From: an uncultured Flavobacteriaceae bacterium
GTDB lineage: Bacteria; Bacteroidota; Bacteroidia; Flavobacteriales; Flavobacteriaceae
Assembly (NCBI GenBank): GCA_938020445.1
Contig: CALIIC010000122.1
Coordinates: forward strand, 1 to 36,890
DNA: 36,890 bases
Direction: 5' to 3'
Part shown: in pieces, positions 1-7,249 of the stretch
Position numbering within the stretch: the stretch's first letter is position 1
How the letters are laid out: each line of letters begins with the position of its first letter
Program-made: the position numbers and the translations under genes
Notes under the pieces: model-generated
Seen by the model: the letters and a program-made list of their open reading frames with translations, nothing else
Told to the model about the DNA's origin: nothing
Databases searched by the model: none

Positions 1-19
1 TTCTTCTTTATACACAAAA

Positions 20-1048
20 TTAAAAAACCATTTTACGTCGCCGTACCAATAACCAAATAACTACCGGTGCTCCCAGCATACTGGTAATGGCATTAATGGG
101 CAATACGCTTGCGGAATTGGGTAACTGTGCTACCGTATCACAAAGCAGCATTAATATAGCACCGTATATGAGCACGGCCGGTACAAGAACTTTATGATTG
201 GTCGTATCGAACAATTGACGCGCAAGATGCGGAACTGCCAGCCCTACAAAGGCGATGGGTCCTGCAAAGGCGGTAATACTGCCTGCCAACAAACCCGTGG
301 ACAAAATGACCATATAACGGGATTTTTTTAGGTTGACTCCTAGGCTCCTTGCATAGTTTTCGCCCAACAACAGTGCGTTTAGCGCTTTTATAGAGAGAAT
401 ACTGAGTATCGTTCCGATCAAAATGATTCCAAGCAATAGGATGAGTTGTGACCAAGACAAATTACCCACACTTCCAAAAGACCAAAAGATGTACTGTTGC
501 AATTCTTCGGCCCTAGAAAAGTAAGATAATACACTTACAATGGCGGCCGTAATACTCCCGAACATTAACCCGATAATAAGCAAGGCCATCGTATCTTTTA
601 CTTTTGAAGCAATGGTCATCACCGCTAGCAATACTAGAAAACTACCGATGCTAGAAGCAATCGCAATAGAAACATCGTTTACCAAACTGAAGGCCGTAAT
701 ACCCGAGAAAATCGAAGACCCCATGATCAACAATGCGGCACCCAAACTTGCTCCAGAACTAATTCCCAGTACAAACGGACCGGCCAAAGGGTTACGGAAT
801 AATGTCTGCATCAACAATCCGCTCAATGATAAACCACTGCCCACAAGAATAGCCGTAAACGCCTTGGGAATACGATAATTCCATACAATATAATACCAAG
901 ATTCATTCGCTTCGTTACCAAAAAGAATGTGCAAGGTGTTTTTAAACGGAATAGCCACGGAACCTAAACTCAAATTCAATACGAAACTTGCCAAAAGTAC
1001 GATGAACAACAGCAGGAAAGAAAAACGATATGTTCTAGAACGCTCCAA
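20..1048 (-). CDS. btuC: FecCD/BtuC-family ABC transporter permease (probable cobalamin importer)
   Basis: Inner-membrane permease of a type II ABC importer, predicted to pass cobalamin or cobinamide from the periplasm to the cytoplasm. The 342-residue length and roughly nine to ten hydrophobic helices fit the family. Hallmarks are the NPLAGPFVLGISSGA segment (residues 86-100) and the FVGLAVPHLAR loop (about 267-277) that contacts the ATPase. The start codon follows directly on the stop of the upstream substrate-binding protein gene, so the two are co-transcribed. The B12 assignment, rather than siderophore or heme, rests on the cob genes of the same operon. The partner ATPase (btuD) is not seen and may lie beyond the left edge. 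Confidence 0.88.
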   Translation of the reverse strand: MERSRTYRFSFLLLFIVLLASFVLNLSLGSVAIPFKNTLHILFGNEANESWYYIVWNYRIPKAFTAILVGSGLSLSGLLMQTLFRNPLAGPFVLGISSGASLGAALLIMGSSIFSGITAFSLVNDVSIAIASSIGSFLVLLAVMTIASKVKDTMALLIIGLMFGSITAAIVSVLSYFSRAEELQQYIFWSFGSVGNLSWSQLILLLGIILIGTILSILSIKALNALLLGENYARSLGVNLKKSRYMVILSTGLLAGSITAFAGPIAFVGLAVPHLARQLFDTTNHKVLVPAVLIYGAILMLLCDTVAQLPNSASVLPINAITSMLGAPVVIWLLVRRRKMVF

Positions 1049-2218
1049 TTAATCCAAGGGCTTAAAAAAGTACAGTTCGTGTTCTGGTAAAAGGGTTGGG
1101 TGAAAAATATGGATTAGATCTTTGAGAACCAAATCGGGACGTTGCGGTGCAAGTTCATAGAAAAGAAGCCCACCCGTAGATCCTTTGGCAATGGCGTTTG
1201 AAAATATATTTTTGTTGTTATAAGCATCGAACTGTTGGTAATGTCGGTTGGCCGAAGCTATTTCAGAATAGGAGGTATGCATGGACGGATTCAACCAAAA
1301 CTCGGCCTTTTGCCCCATGTCCAGTACACTTTCAACACTCAAGGAAATACTGCCCGCTTCTGGCGTGCTTTTCCATAGATATGCTGTTTGAGCATCTTTT
1401 AAAAATTGCGCCATCCAGCTTTTTCCCCCGGCAACATACCATACGTCCTTGTATAGCCCCCCTGTCAGAACTGTGGGGGTGTCGGTAGCTTTGGTGGCCA
1501 ATAGCTTTGTTGCCGTATAATCGGATTCGATTTTTTTAAAAATACTGTCTGCTTCCTTTTCCTTGCCGAAGAAAGGCGCGAAAAACTTGATCCATTCCGC
1601 CTTGCCCAGGGGAGTTTCTTCGGTCCAATCCCCATTATACACCACCGGAACTTTGGAACGTATCAGTGTTTGATAGGCTTTGTTTTGGTTATTGATTCCA
1701 AAACCGATCAGGACATCAGGATTTAAAGATATGGTCATTTCCGTATTAATGGTCTCATTGTTTCCAAGCTCTTTGATCTGGCCTTTTTCAATGCGTTCTC
1801 GGGCTTTTTTTGAAGAAACAAAGGCAGTGTTGGGAAAACCCAAAAGATGATCAAGCACTCCTAAAGCCTCTAAGGCAGGGATATGTGTGGTAGAAGTTAC
1901 TACGATTCTCTCTATTGGCGTGATGACAATAGCATCGTATTTTTCCTTGTTTAAGGCCAAACTAGCTGCCAGATTTTTAGGAACCAAGGCATAAGTGAAT
2001 GCGCTTTCGGCATTGGGCCAAGGGGTACGCACGGTAATCTGGGTAATACCAGAAGCAGGTTTTTCAATAGTAAAACCTTTGGCATACAAAACATCCGTAC
2101 TTGTTACCTTACCAGAAACCTCAATAGTCATGTTTTTGGGTGTCTCCTTACAAGAATTGAAGAGGGCGAAAAGGAATACGAGTGCGAAAATGAATTTATT
2201 AAATTTAGTCATTATCAT
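1049..2218 (-). CDS. btuF: BtuF-like ABC transporter substrate-binding lipoprotein
   Basis: Probable periplasmic, lipid-anchored binding protein that delivers corrinoid to the permease encoded next. The N-terminus has a short basic stretch, a hydrophobic core and a lipobox ending in LFNSC, followed by KETPK; the lack of acidic residues there suggests retention on the periplasmic side. The central part has class III binding-protein features: YDAIVITPIERIVV, then THIPALEALGVLDHLLGF, and NPDVLIGFG. The 389-residue length is slightly longer than E. coli BtuF because of an N-terminal extension. The gene lies 3 nt after cobC and abuts btuC. A second possible start is the ATG at 2212. Ligand identity is inferred from the operon only. 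Confidence 0.85.
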   Translation of the reverse strand: MIMTKFNKFIFALVFLFALFNSCKETPKNMTIEVSGKVTSTDVLYAKGFTIEKPASGITQITVRTPWPNAESAFTYALVPKNLAASLALNKEKYDAIVITPIERIVVTSTTHIPALEALGVLDHLLGFPNTAFVSSKKARERIEKGQIKELGNNETINTEMTISLNPDVLIGFGINNQNKAYQTLIRSKVPVVYNGDWTEETPLGKAEWIKFFAPFFGKEKEADSIFKKIESDYTATKLLATKATDTPTVLTGGLYKDVWYVAGGKSWMAQFLKDAQTAYLWKSTPEAGSISLSVESVLDMGQKAEFWLNPSMHTSYSEIASANRHYQQFDAYNNKNIFSNAIAKGSTGGLLFYELAPQRPDLVLKDLIHIFHPTLLPEHELYFFKPLD

Positions 2219-2221
2219 ATT

Positions 2222-2788
2222 TTATTTCAAATGAAATCCTTTTGTTATGGTAAAGGTAGCATCTTTATATGCTAGCTTTAACACATGGCCATAGTTTAGT
2301 TGAATACTGAAAGAATCTTTCAATGGCATATTATTTATATGTGCGAGTAGCGCTCTTATGGGGCCGGCATGGGATACAATGATGCTGTCTTTTTTAGAAG
2401 GGAGGATAACTTCATTAAAAAAATCGACCATGCGTGCCTGAAGGGCTATATAAGATTCTCCACCGGGTACGTTCGTGTTCACAAAGTCGTTCATCCAAGG
2501 CTTTATTTCTTTAGAAGGAATGTCGTTCCAAGCCTTCATTTCCCAATGGCCAAAGTCTAGTTCCATTAGGCGATCATCTTTTCGAACATTCGTACTTATG
2601 GTATTTGCAAGCTTGCTACACCGCTGGAGCGGGCTACTGTAAACAATAGTGTCGGTATCGAATCTTAACTGTCTGTGAACCGCTTTTGATTCGTTTTCAA
2701 AATCGGTGGTAACATCTAGGTCGGTTTGTCCGTAGCAAATCCCTTTTTGTATGTCTGGAGTGGTATGCCTGATCAAATAAATTTCCAT
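2222..2788 (-). CDS. cobC: Alpha-ribazole phosphatase (histidine phosphatase family)
   Basis: Predicted to remove the phosphate from alpha-ribazole-5'-phosphate (or from the cobalamin phosphate) in nucleotide-loop assembly. The 188-residue protein starts MEIYLIRHTTP, with the phospho-accepting histidine at residue 8. It continues with ICYGQTDLDV, SSPLQRC and the C-terminal VSHAGPIRALL motif of the phosphoglycerate mutase-like fold. I chose the ATG at 2788 because the longer reading frame up to 2872 adds 28 arginine-rich residues ahead of the first beta strand and would overlap cobS much further. With this start the gene overlaps the end of cobS by 16 nt, which suggests translational coupling. 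Confidence 0.88.
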   Translation of the reverse strand: MEIYLIRHTTPDIQKGICYGQTDLDVTTDFENESKAVHRQLRFDTDTIVYSSPLQRCSKLANTISTNVRKDDRLMELDFGHWEMKAWNDIPSKEIKPWMNDFVNTNVPGGESYIALQARMVDFFNEVILPSKKDSIIVSHAGPIRALLAHINNMPLKDSFSIQLNYGHVLKLAYKDATFTITKGFHLK

Positions 2789-3534
2789 AGGACTAAAATG
2801 CTTAGATAAAAGACAATTTCTGATAACTGTTGAACGGCGCCGGCGCAATCCCCTGTTTGCCCTCCAATCCATTTTTTAAATTTCACACCTAAAAATACTT
2901 TTGCAAGATATGAAGGGATAAGGGTTAGAAATATGTAGGGGGTATTGAAAAAGAGGAGCGGTACACAACCAAAAATCCCACTGATGATAAGCAAACCTAT
3001 TGAAAGACTTTCAGCTGCGGGCTTCGCCTTACTATCCCCGCTATCGCGCACATAGGGGTGCGTGTAAATAAGGGTAGTCGCTATAAACCTACTTACAGTA
3101 TGCCCTGAAATTAAAACTATTGGGATGGTAACCGACGAGATTTGGAGCAGCGCAAAAAACTTTAATGCCAACACCGCTATAATTCCTATTACGCCATAAG
3201 TTCCCAACCGGGAATCCTTCATGATCAACAGTATTTTTTCTTTGGTCCACCCACCGCCGAAACCATCACATACATCAGCGAAACCATCTTCATGAAAGGC
3301 GCCGGTAGCATAAATGGTAGCTACCATGCTTAAGAGAATGGCAATTTCTTTGGGTAAAAGAAAAGCCGTTCCATAAAAAACCAATGCGCCAATGCCCCCA
3401 ACGATACCACCAACTAAGGGAAAGTACTTGGCACTTTGTCTTAGGTAATCAGGGTCATGGGTTATCCATTTTGGGCATGGAATCCTTGTAAAGAACATCA
3501 AAGCGGTAAAAAAAATATCGATTTCTTTTCTCAT
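2773..3534 (-). CDS. cobS: Adenosylcobinamide-GDP ribazoletransferase (cobalamin synthase)
   Basis: Polytopic inner-membrane enzyme that joins adenosylcobinamide-GDP and alpha-ribazole (phosphate) to give adenosylcobalamin. At 253 residues it has the usual length. The family signature FHEDGFADVCDGFGGGW, with its acidic metal-binding residues, is followed by KDSRLGTYGV. The N-terminus FFTALMFFTRIPCP matches the usual opening of CobS. Its ATG overlaps the cobT stop by 4 nt, and its 3' end overlaps cobC, so the cob genes are packed as one translationally coupled block. Confidence 0.95.
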   Translation of the reverse strand: MRKEIDIFFTALMFFTRIPCPKWITHDPDYLRQSAKYFPLVGGIVGGIGALVFYGTAFLLPKEIAILLSMVATIYATGAFHEDGFADVCDGFGGGWTKEKILLIMKDSRLGTYGVIGIIAVLALKFFALLQISSVTIPIVLISGHTVSRFIATTLIYTHPYVRDSGDSKAKPAAESLSIGLLIISGIFGCVPLLFFNTPYIFLTLIPSYLAKVFLGVKFKKWIGGQTGDCAGAVQQLSEIVFYLSILVLWKFI

Positions 3535-4562
3535 AAACCACTCACTTTTGCATCGGTAAAACTAGCCATGTCTTCGAGGAAAGCTACAGCACATTTAACA
3601 ATGGGAAATGCCAAGGCCGATCCAGTGCCTTCCCCTAAGCGCAAACCCAAATCTAAAAGAGGTTCTTTTTCTAGGAACTGCAACATTTTGTGATGTCCTT
3701 TTTCTCCCGAAGTATGCGAAAAAATACAATAGTCCAAGACATTTTTTTCCAGCGCATGTGCCACTAAGAGGGCAGAAGTAACTATAAATCCGTCTATGAT
3801 AAGTGGCATGTTTAATTCCGCTGCTTTTAAAATGGCACCGGTCAACATTGCAATCTCAAACCCCCCGAACGTAGCGAGGGTTTCCAATGCTCCCGATGGT
3901 TGGTGCTTTTGAAGAACTTTTTCAAGAATGGTTACTTTTCGAGTGATTCCATTCTTTGCCAAACCAGTTCCTGCGCCAACACATTCCTTCACATTTAACT
4001 CGGTAAAATGGGCCATCAGTAAAGCTGCTGAAGATGTATTGCCGATGCCCATTTCTCCAAAACCTAGTATGTTGCAGCCATCGGCATGTACCTGACTTAC
4101 AATTTTTGCACCTTCTTTAAGCGCTTTTTTGCACTGTTCCATACGCATTGCAGGTTCGAAGGCGTAGTTTTTTGTTCCAAAACCAATTTTAGCATTAACA
4201 AGGCCCGGTACGTTTTTAAAAGAATGGTTTACTCCCGCATCCACAATATGCAATTCCAGACCATTTTGTTCGCAAAACGAATTTATTGCAGCGCCCCCTT
4301 TCAAGAAATTATAAACCATTTGAGCCGTTACCTCTTGAGGATACGGATTTACCGCTCCTTCCTTTGCAATTCCATGATCTGCGGCAAAAACAAGTATGGT
4401 CGGTTTCTTTAGTGAAGGGGAGGCGGTATTTTGAATCAACCCTATTTGTAAAGCAATTGCCTCTAAACGGCCTAGCGAACCCAAAGGTTTTGTTTTGCCA
4501 TTTATCTTATCCTCAAGACTTGATTTAAAACGGGTTGAAATAGGGGTGATGTTGAAATTCAT
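3531..4562 (-). CDS. cobT: Nicotinate-nucleotide--dimethylbenzimidazole phosphoribosyltransferase
   Basis: Activates the lower-ligand base by transferring ribose phosphate from nicotinate mononucleotide, giving alpha-ribazole-5'-phosphate in the cytosol. The 343-residue protein carries GSLGRLEAIALQIGLIQ near the N-terminus, AADHGIAKEGAVNPYPQEVT, FGEMGIGNTSSAALL and the C-terminal RLGEGTGSAL; Glu311 of that last motif corresponds to the catalytic glutamate of the family. It starts 7 nt after the cobU stop and overlaps cobS by 4 nt. Presence of cobT and cobS without early corrin-ring genes nearby points to salvage of cobinamide or remodelling of imported corrinoids. Confidence 0.96.
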   Translation of the reverse strand: MNFNITPISTRFKSSLEDKINGKTKPLGSLGRLEAIALQIGLIQNTASPSLKKPTILVFAADHGIAKEGAVNPYPQEVTAQMVYNFLKGGAAINSFCEQNGLELHIVDAGVNHSFKNVPGLVNAKIGFGTKNYAFEPAMRMEQCKKALKEGAKIVSQVHADGCNILGFGEMGIGNTSSAALLMAHFTELNVKECVGAGTGLAKNGITRKVTILEKVLQKHQPSGALETLATFGGFEIAMLTGAILKAAELNMPLIIDGFIVTSALLVAHALEKNVLDYCIFSHTSGEKGHHKMLQFLEKEPLLDLGLRLGEGTGSALAFPIVKCAVAFLEDMASFTDAKVSGL

Positions 4563-4569
4563 TCTTACT

Positions 4570-5076
4570 TTATTCTTTGATTACTACCGGTATTCCAGAG
4601 ACCATTAAAATTGCTTTATCGGAGTGTTCGGCAATATACTGATTCATCCAACCTTGCAATTCCGTGAATTTCCTACCAACCTCTGTGGCGGCATGAACAC
4701 CCATTCCTATTTCATTGGATATGATGATGATAGTAGCATCTATTTGAAGTAATTTATTGAATTCAATTTTAGCAAACCGGAGTGCTTTTTCGACATCATT
4801 TTTGGTATCGACAAAAAAGTTGGTAAGCCACAATGTAACGCAGTCTATAACAACGGTCTCTTTTGGGTTTATGACATCGAATAGTACTTTTTCCGCCTCT
4901 ACGGAGATCCAATGTTTATCTCTTTCTGAAATATGACGATCAATTCGTGCGCGGTGATCAGCGTCCCAAATACGGGATGTAGCTACATATTTAGGTTGAT
5001 TGCTAAGTTGCTTTGCTAGGTTCTGGGCATACCTACTTTTTCCTGAACGTTCTCCTCCTGTAACGTAGTAAATCAT
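4570..5076 (-). CDS. cobU: Adenosylcobinamide kinase / adenosylcobinamide-phosphate guanylyltransferase
   Basis: Bifunctional enzyme that phosphorylates adenosylcobinamide and then transfers GMP to it. The sequence shows the P-loop GGERSGKS at residues 7-14, then VIDCVTLWLTNFF, the ISNEIGMGVH motif and a C-terminal GIPVVIK. I place the start at 5076, which gives MIYYVTGGERSGKS and 168 residues, the normal CobU beginning. In-frame ATGs at 5112 and 5163 would add 12 or 29 residues without family character. The 5163 codon overlaps the plus-strand promoter box of btuB. This is the first gene of the minus-strand cob/btu operon. I could not find a clear promoter for it. Confidence 0.93.
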   Translation of the reverse strand: MIYYVTGGERSGKSRYAQNLAKQLSNQPKYVATSRIWDADHRARIDRHISERDKHWISVEAEKVLFDVINPKETVVIDCVTLWLTNFFVDTKNDVEKALRFAKIEFNKLLQIDATIIIISNEIGMGVHAATEVGRKFTELQGWMNQYIAEHSDKAILMVSGIPVVIKE

Positions 5077-5158
5077 TTCAATACTTTTTTTTGAGACTTC
5101 AATATTAGACATTTTTTTAGGAGCAAAACAAGGGGAATCATATTGAATAAAAAAGAAG

Positions 5159-5166
5159 TACATTTG
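5159..5166 (+). promoter_or_regulatory. Promoter -7 box of the btuB riboswitch transcript
   Basis: TACATTTG matches the Bacteroidota -7 consensus TAnnTTTG exactly. With the usual 5-7 nt to the start site, transcription would begin near 5171-5173, where the 5' strand of riboswitch helix P1 starts. No good TTTG -33 box is seen at the expected distance; ATTG at 5142-5145 is too close. Confidence 0.6.
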
Positions 5167-5170
5167 TGCT

Positions 5171-5376
5171 GAATTTTGGTTCCCATCAAATTTTTATGAT
5201 GGGATTAAAAGGGAATTCGGTGAAAATCCGAAGCTGTTCCCGCAACTGTAAGCTTAGTTTGCCAAAGGGCAAATGTTTGTTGCTAACTACGAAACCACTG
5301 TCTTTTTACAATTAGGATGGGAAGGTAAGTAACAAAACGCAAGTCAGGAGACCTGCCTTATTCGGAACTAAAATCG
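5171..5376 (+). promoter_or_regulatory. Cobalamin riboswitch controlling btuB
   Basis: All main conserved blocks of the cobalamin aptamer are present in order: AAAAGGGAATTCGGTGAAAA (about 5207-5226), the TTCCCGCAACTGTAAGC core (5237-5253), CCACTG (5295-5300), GGATGGGAAGG (5315-5325) and the B12 box AAGTCAGGAGACCTGCC (5341-5357). Helix P1 can be drawn as an 11-bp pairing of 5173-5183 with 5364-5374 (one G-U). It lies on the plus strand, 32 nt before btuB, and so should lower expression of the uptake genes when adenosylcobalamin is plentiful. The reverse strand shows no second aptamer for the cobU operon. Confidence 0.95.
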
Positions 5377-5378
5377 AT

Positions 5379-5399
5379 AGACTTTCGGGTAAAAGGTCT
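5379..5399 (+). promoter_or_regulatory. Hairpin between riboswitch and btuB start (candidate expression platform)
   Basis: AGACTTT (5379-5385) pairs with AAGGTCT (5393-5399) with one G-U pair and a 7-nt loop, ending 8 nt before the btuB ATG. The 3' arm can instead pair with GGAGACCT of the B12 box (5347-5354 with 5394-5401, 8 bp). The two structures exclude each other. No U-run follows, so control of translation is more likely than termination. Confidence 0.45.
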
Positions 5400-5407
5400 T
5401 CCATGAT

Positions 5408-7246
5408 ATGAAGCTAATTATTTCCATTTGGGTGGTGCTTTTTTGTGCACCCTTTCTTCAAGCACAAGACGATCGTGTATTCGTTCTTGATGAGGTAATA
5501 TTGACCGATGTTAAATTACGGCAGTTCTCGGACGGGGTGAAAACGACAGTCCTGAATGATTCCGTTGCGCTTCGAAACCAAGGTACTTTTACAGACAACC
5601 TTCGCAATAACTCTCTGCTGTATTTTAAGGAGTATGGGTATGGAATGACTTCTACTGTTTCTTTTCGCGGTACTGGGGCTTCTCAAACAGCTGTGGTCTG
5701 GAATGGGATCAATATTAATTCGCCTATGAGCGGTCAAACCGATTTCAACACCCTGCTCTCACAAGGAAGCAATGAAGTGACCATTCGCAGTGGTGGGGGC
5801 AGTACCCAATATGGTACGGGCGCTATTGGTGGTAGTGTGCATCTGAACACTATTCTTGGGTTTAACAAACACAAAAACCATCAATTAAGTACGGGTTATG
5901 GAGCGTTTAACACTCGATCAATGTTCTATAATGGTTCTTTTGGAACAGGGCAAAGTGCTTTTAAAATTGGAGCAGGGCACTACGCGTCCGAAAACGATTT
6001 TAAATACTTGGGAACTGATTTACGAAATGAGAATGGAGGGTTTGAAAATTCCAGTGTTGATGTGGCGTATGGTCGTTTGTTGGGAAAATCCAACATAGTG
6101 AAGGTATACAATCAGACGTTTTTTGGGAACCGCGATTTTTCCGGCACGTTGACGGCCCCATCAAATGACAATTATCGAGATTTGAACTCTAGATCTCTAG
6201 TGGAGTGGACGAATTTCGGATCAAAAAAGGTACAACGTTTAAAAGCGGCCCATTTATATGAGCGCTATCGCTACTATCCAAATCGGTTGCAAGATGATTT
6301 CAGTTTTGGAAAGGCGAATACCTTTTTGGTCAACTACGATTATAAATACCGCTTTAAGAAATTTGTGTTTAATGGAATTTCCGAACTACAAAGAATCGAT
6401 GCCGATGGATCCTCAATTCTTCCAGAAAACCGTACCCTTTTTTCCGGTATTCTTTTGGTAACGCATGCCCCGACGGACAAGCTTAGTTATGGCTTAAACC
6501 TGCGGAAGGACTGGATCAGCAGTTATGAGAGTCCGTTTGTATTTTCTGTGAACAGTCGTTATGCAATCAGTGATCGCTACGAAGTAAGTGTACTTGCGTC
6601 AAAAAATTTTAGAGCCCCCACCTTCAATGATTTATACTGGGAAGGTGCTGGCGCAACTGGCAATAGTAGCTTGGTTCCCGAAACGGCCTTACAAGGGGAG
6701 CTTGGACAGCGTTTCAAATTTAAACACGGTCATATCAAACTAAACGGCTACTATATTGCTACGAAAGACCTTATTCAATGGCGTCCGGATCTGTCGGGAG
6801 TTTGGTCTCCGGTAAATGTGAAGGATACGGAACAGTACGGACTCGAAATTGAAAGTGGATGGAAGAAGGAGCTGGGGGCACATCAAATGTCTTTAGATGC
6901 CGCATATGCGTTTACAAAATCGATTGATGCAAGTACAGACAAACAATTGCTTTATGTGCCCCTGCATACGGCTCGTGGTACCATAACTTACGCATTTGGG
7001 AAGTGGTTGGCATACCTACAGACAATCTATAATGGATATGTGTATACCACAACGGACAACCAACAAGATCTCCCAGGGTATCTCGTGGGGAATTGGGGTT
7101 TGGAATATCAGCTACCAAGCGTTTGGGGAGTTGCGGCCACAATGGCTTTGAAACTTAATAATATAGGAAATACACGATATCAAAATGTTGCGTTCAGGCC
7201 CATGCCGAACAGACACCTTTATTTTCAACTTAATTTTAAATTTTAG
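5408..7246 (+). CDS. btuB: TonB-dependent outer-membrane cobalamin receptor
   Basis: Outer-membrane beta-barrel predicted to import cobalamin using TonB energy. The 612-residue protein has a signal peptide (about 1-19, ending QAQ), a TonB-box-like DEVILTD just after it, a plug domain (about 35-145, with FRGTGASQTAVVWNGININSP and GGGSTQYGTGAIGGS), and a barrel whose last strand ends in phenylalanine (FQLNFKF). It lacks the N-terminal carboxypeptidase-like domain of SusC receptors, as is usual for BtuB. B12 specificity follows from the riboswitch directly upstream and from the BtuG-like gene 3 nt downstream. A two-codon ATG-ATA-TGA frame at 5403-5411 overlaps its start codon. Confidence 0.93.
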   Translation: MKLIISIWVVLFCAPFLQAQDDRVFVLDEVILTDVKLRQFSDGVKTTVLNDSVALRNQGTFTDNLRNNSLLYFKEYGYGMTSTVSFRGTGASQTAVVWNGININSPMSGQTDFNTLLSQGSNEVTIRSGGGSTQYGTGAIGGSVHLNTILGFNKHKNHQLSTGYGAFNTRSMFYNGSFGTGQSAFKIGAGHYASENDFKYLGTDLRNENGGFENSSVDVAYGRLLGKSNIVKVYNQTFFGNRDFSGTLTAPSNDNYRDLNSRSLVEWTNFGSKKVQRLKAAHLYERYRYYPNRLQDDFSFGKANTFLVNYDYKYRFKKFVFNGISELQRIDADGSSILPENRTLFSGILLVTHAPTDKLSYGLNLRKDWISSYESPFVFSVNSRYAISDRYEVSVLASKNFRAPTFNDLYWEGAGATGNSSLVPETALQGELGQRFKFKHGHIKLNGYYIATKDLIQWRPDLSGVWSPVNVKDTEQYGLEIESGWKKELGAHQMSLDAAYAFTKSIDASTDKQLLYVPLHTARGTITYAFGKWLAYLQTIYNGYVYTTTDNQQDLPGYLVGNWGLEYQLPSVWGVAATMALKLNNIGNTRYQNVAFRPMPNRHLYFQLNFKF

Positions 7247-7249
7247 TAA

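Noticed and set aside
1198-1488. 96-codon plus-strand frame inside btuF
   Set aside because: Antisense shadow of a well-supported gene; no motif or start signal. The same holds for the other frames opposite cobT, priA, purB and the helicase.
2789-2872. N-terminal extension of cobC to 2872
   Set aside because: It is arginine-rich, lies wholly within cobS, and precedes the natural first strand MEIYLIRH.
5077-5163. Longer cobU beginning at 5163 or 5112
   Set aside because: The added residues are not typical for CobU, and the 5163 codon overlaps the btuB promoter box; MIYYVTGGERSGKS at 5076 is the usual beginning.
5164-5407. Second cobalamin riboswitch on the minus strand for cobU
   Set aside because: The reverse complement lacks the B12 box and the core motifs in proper order.
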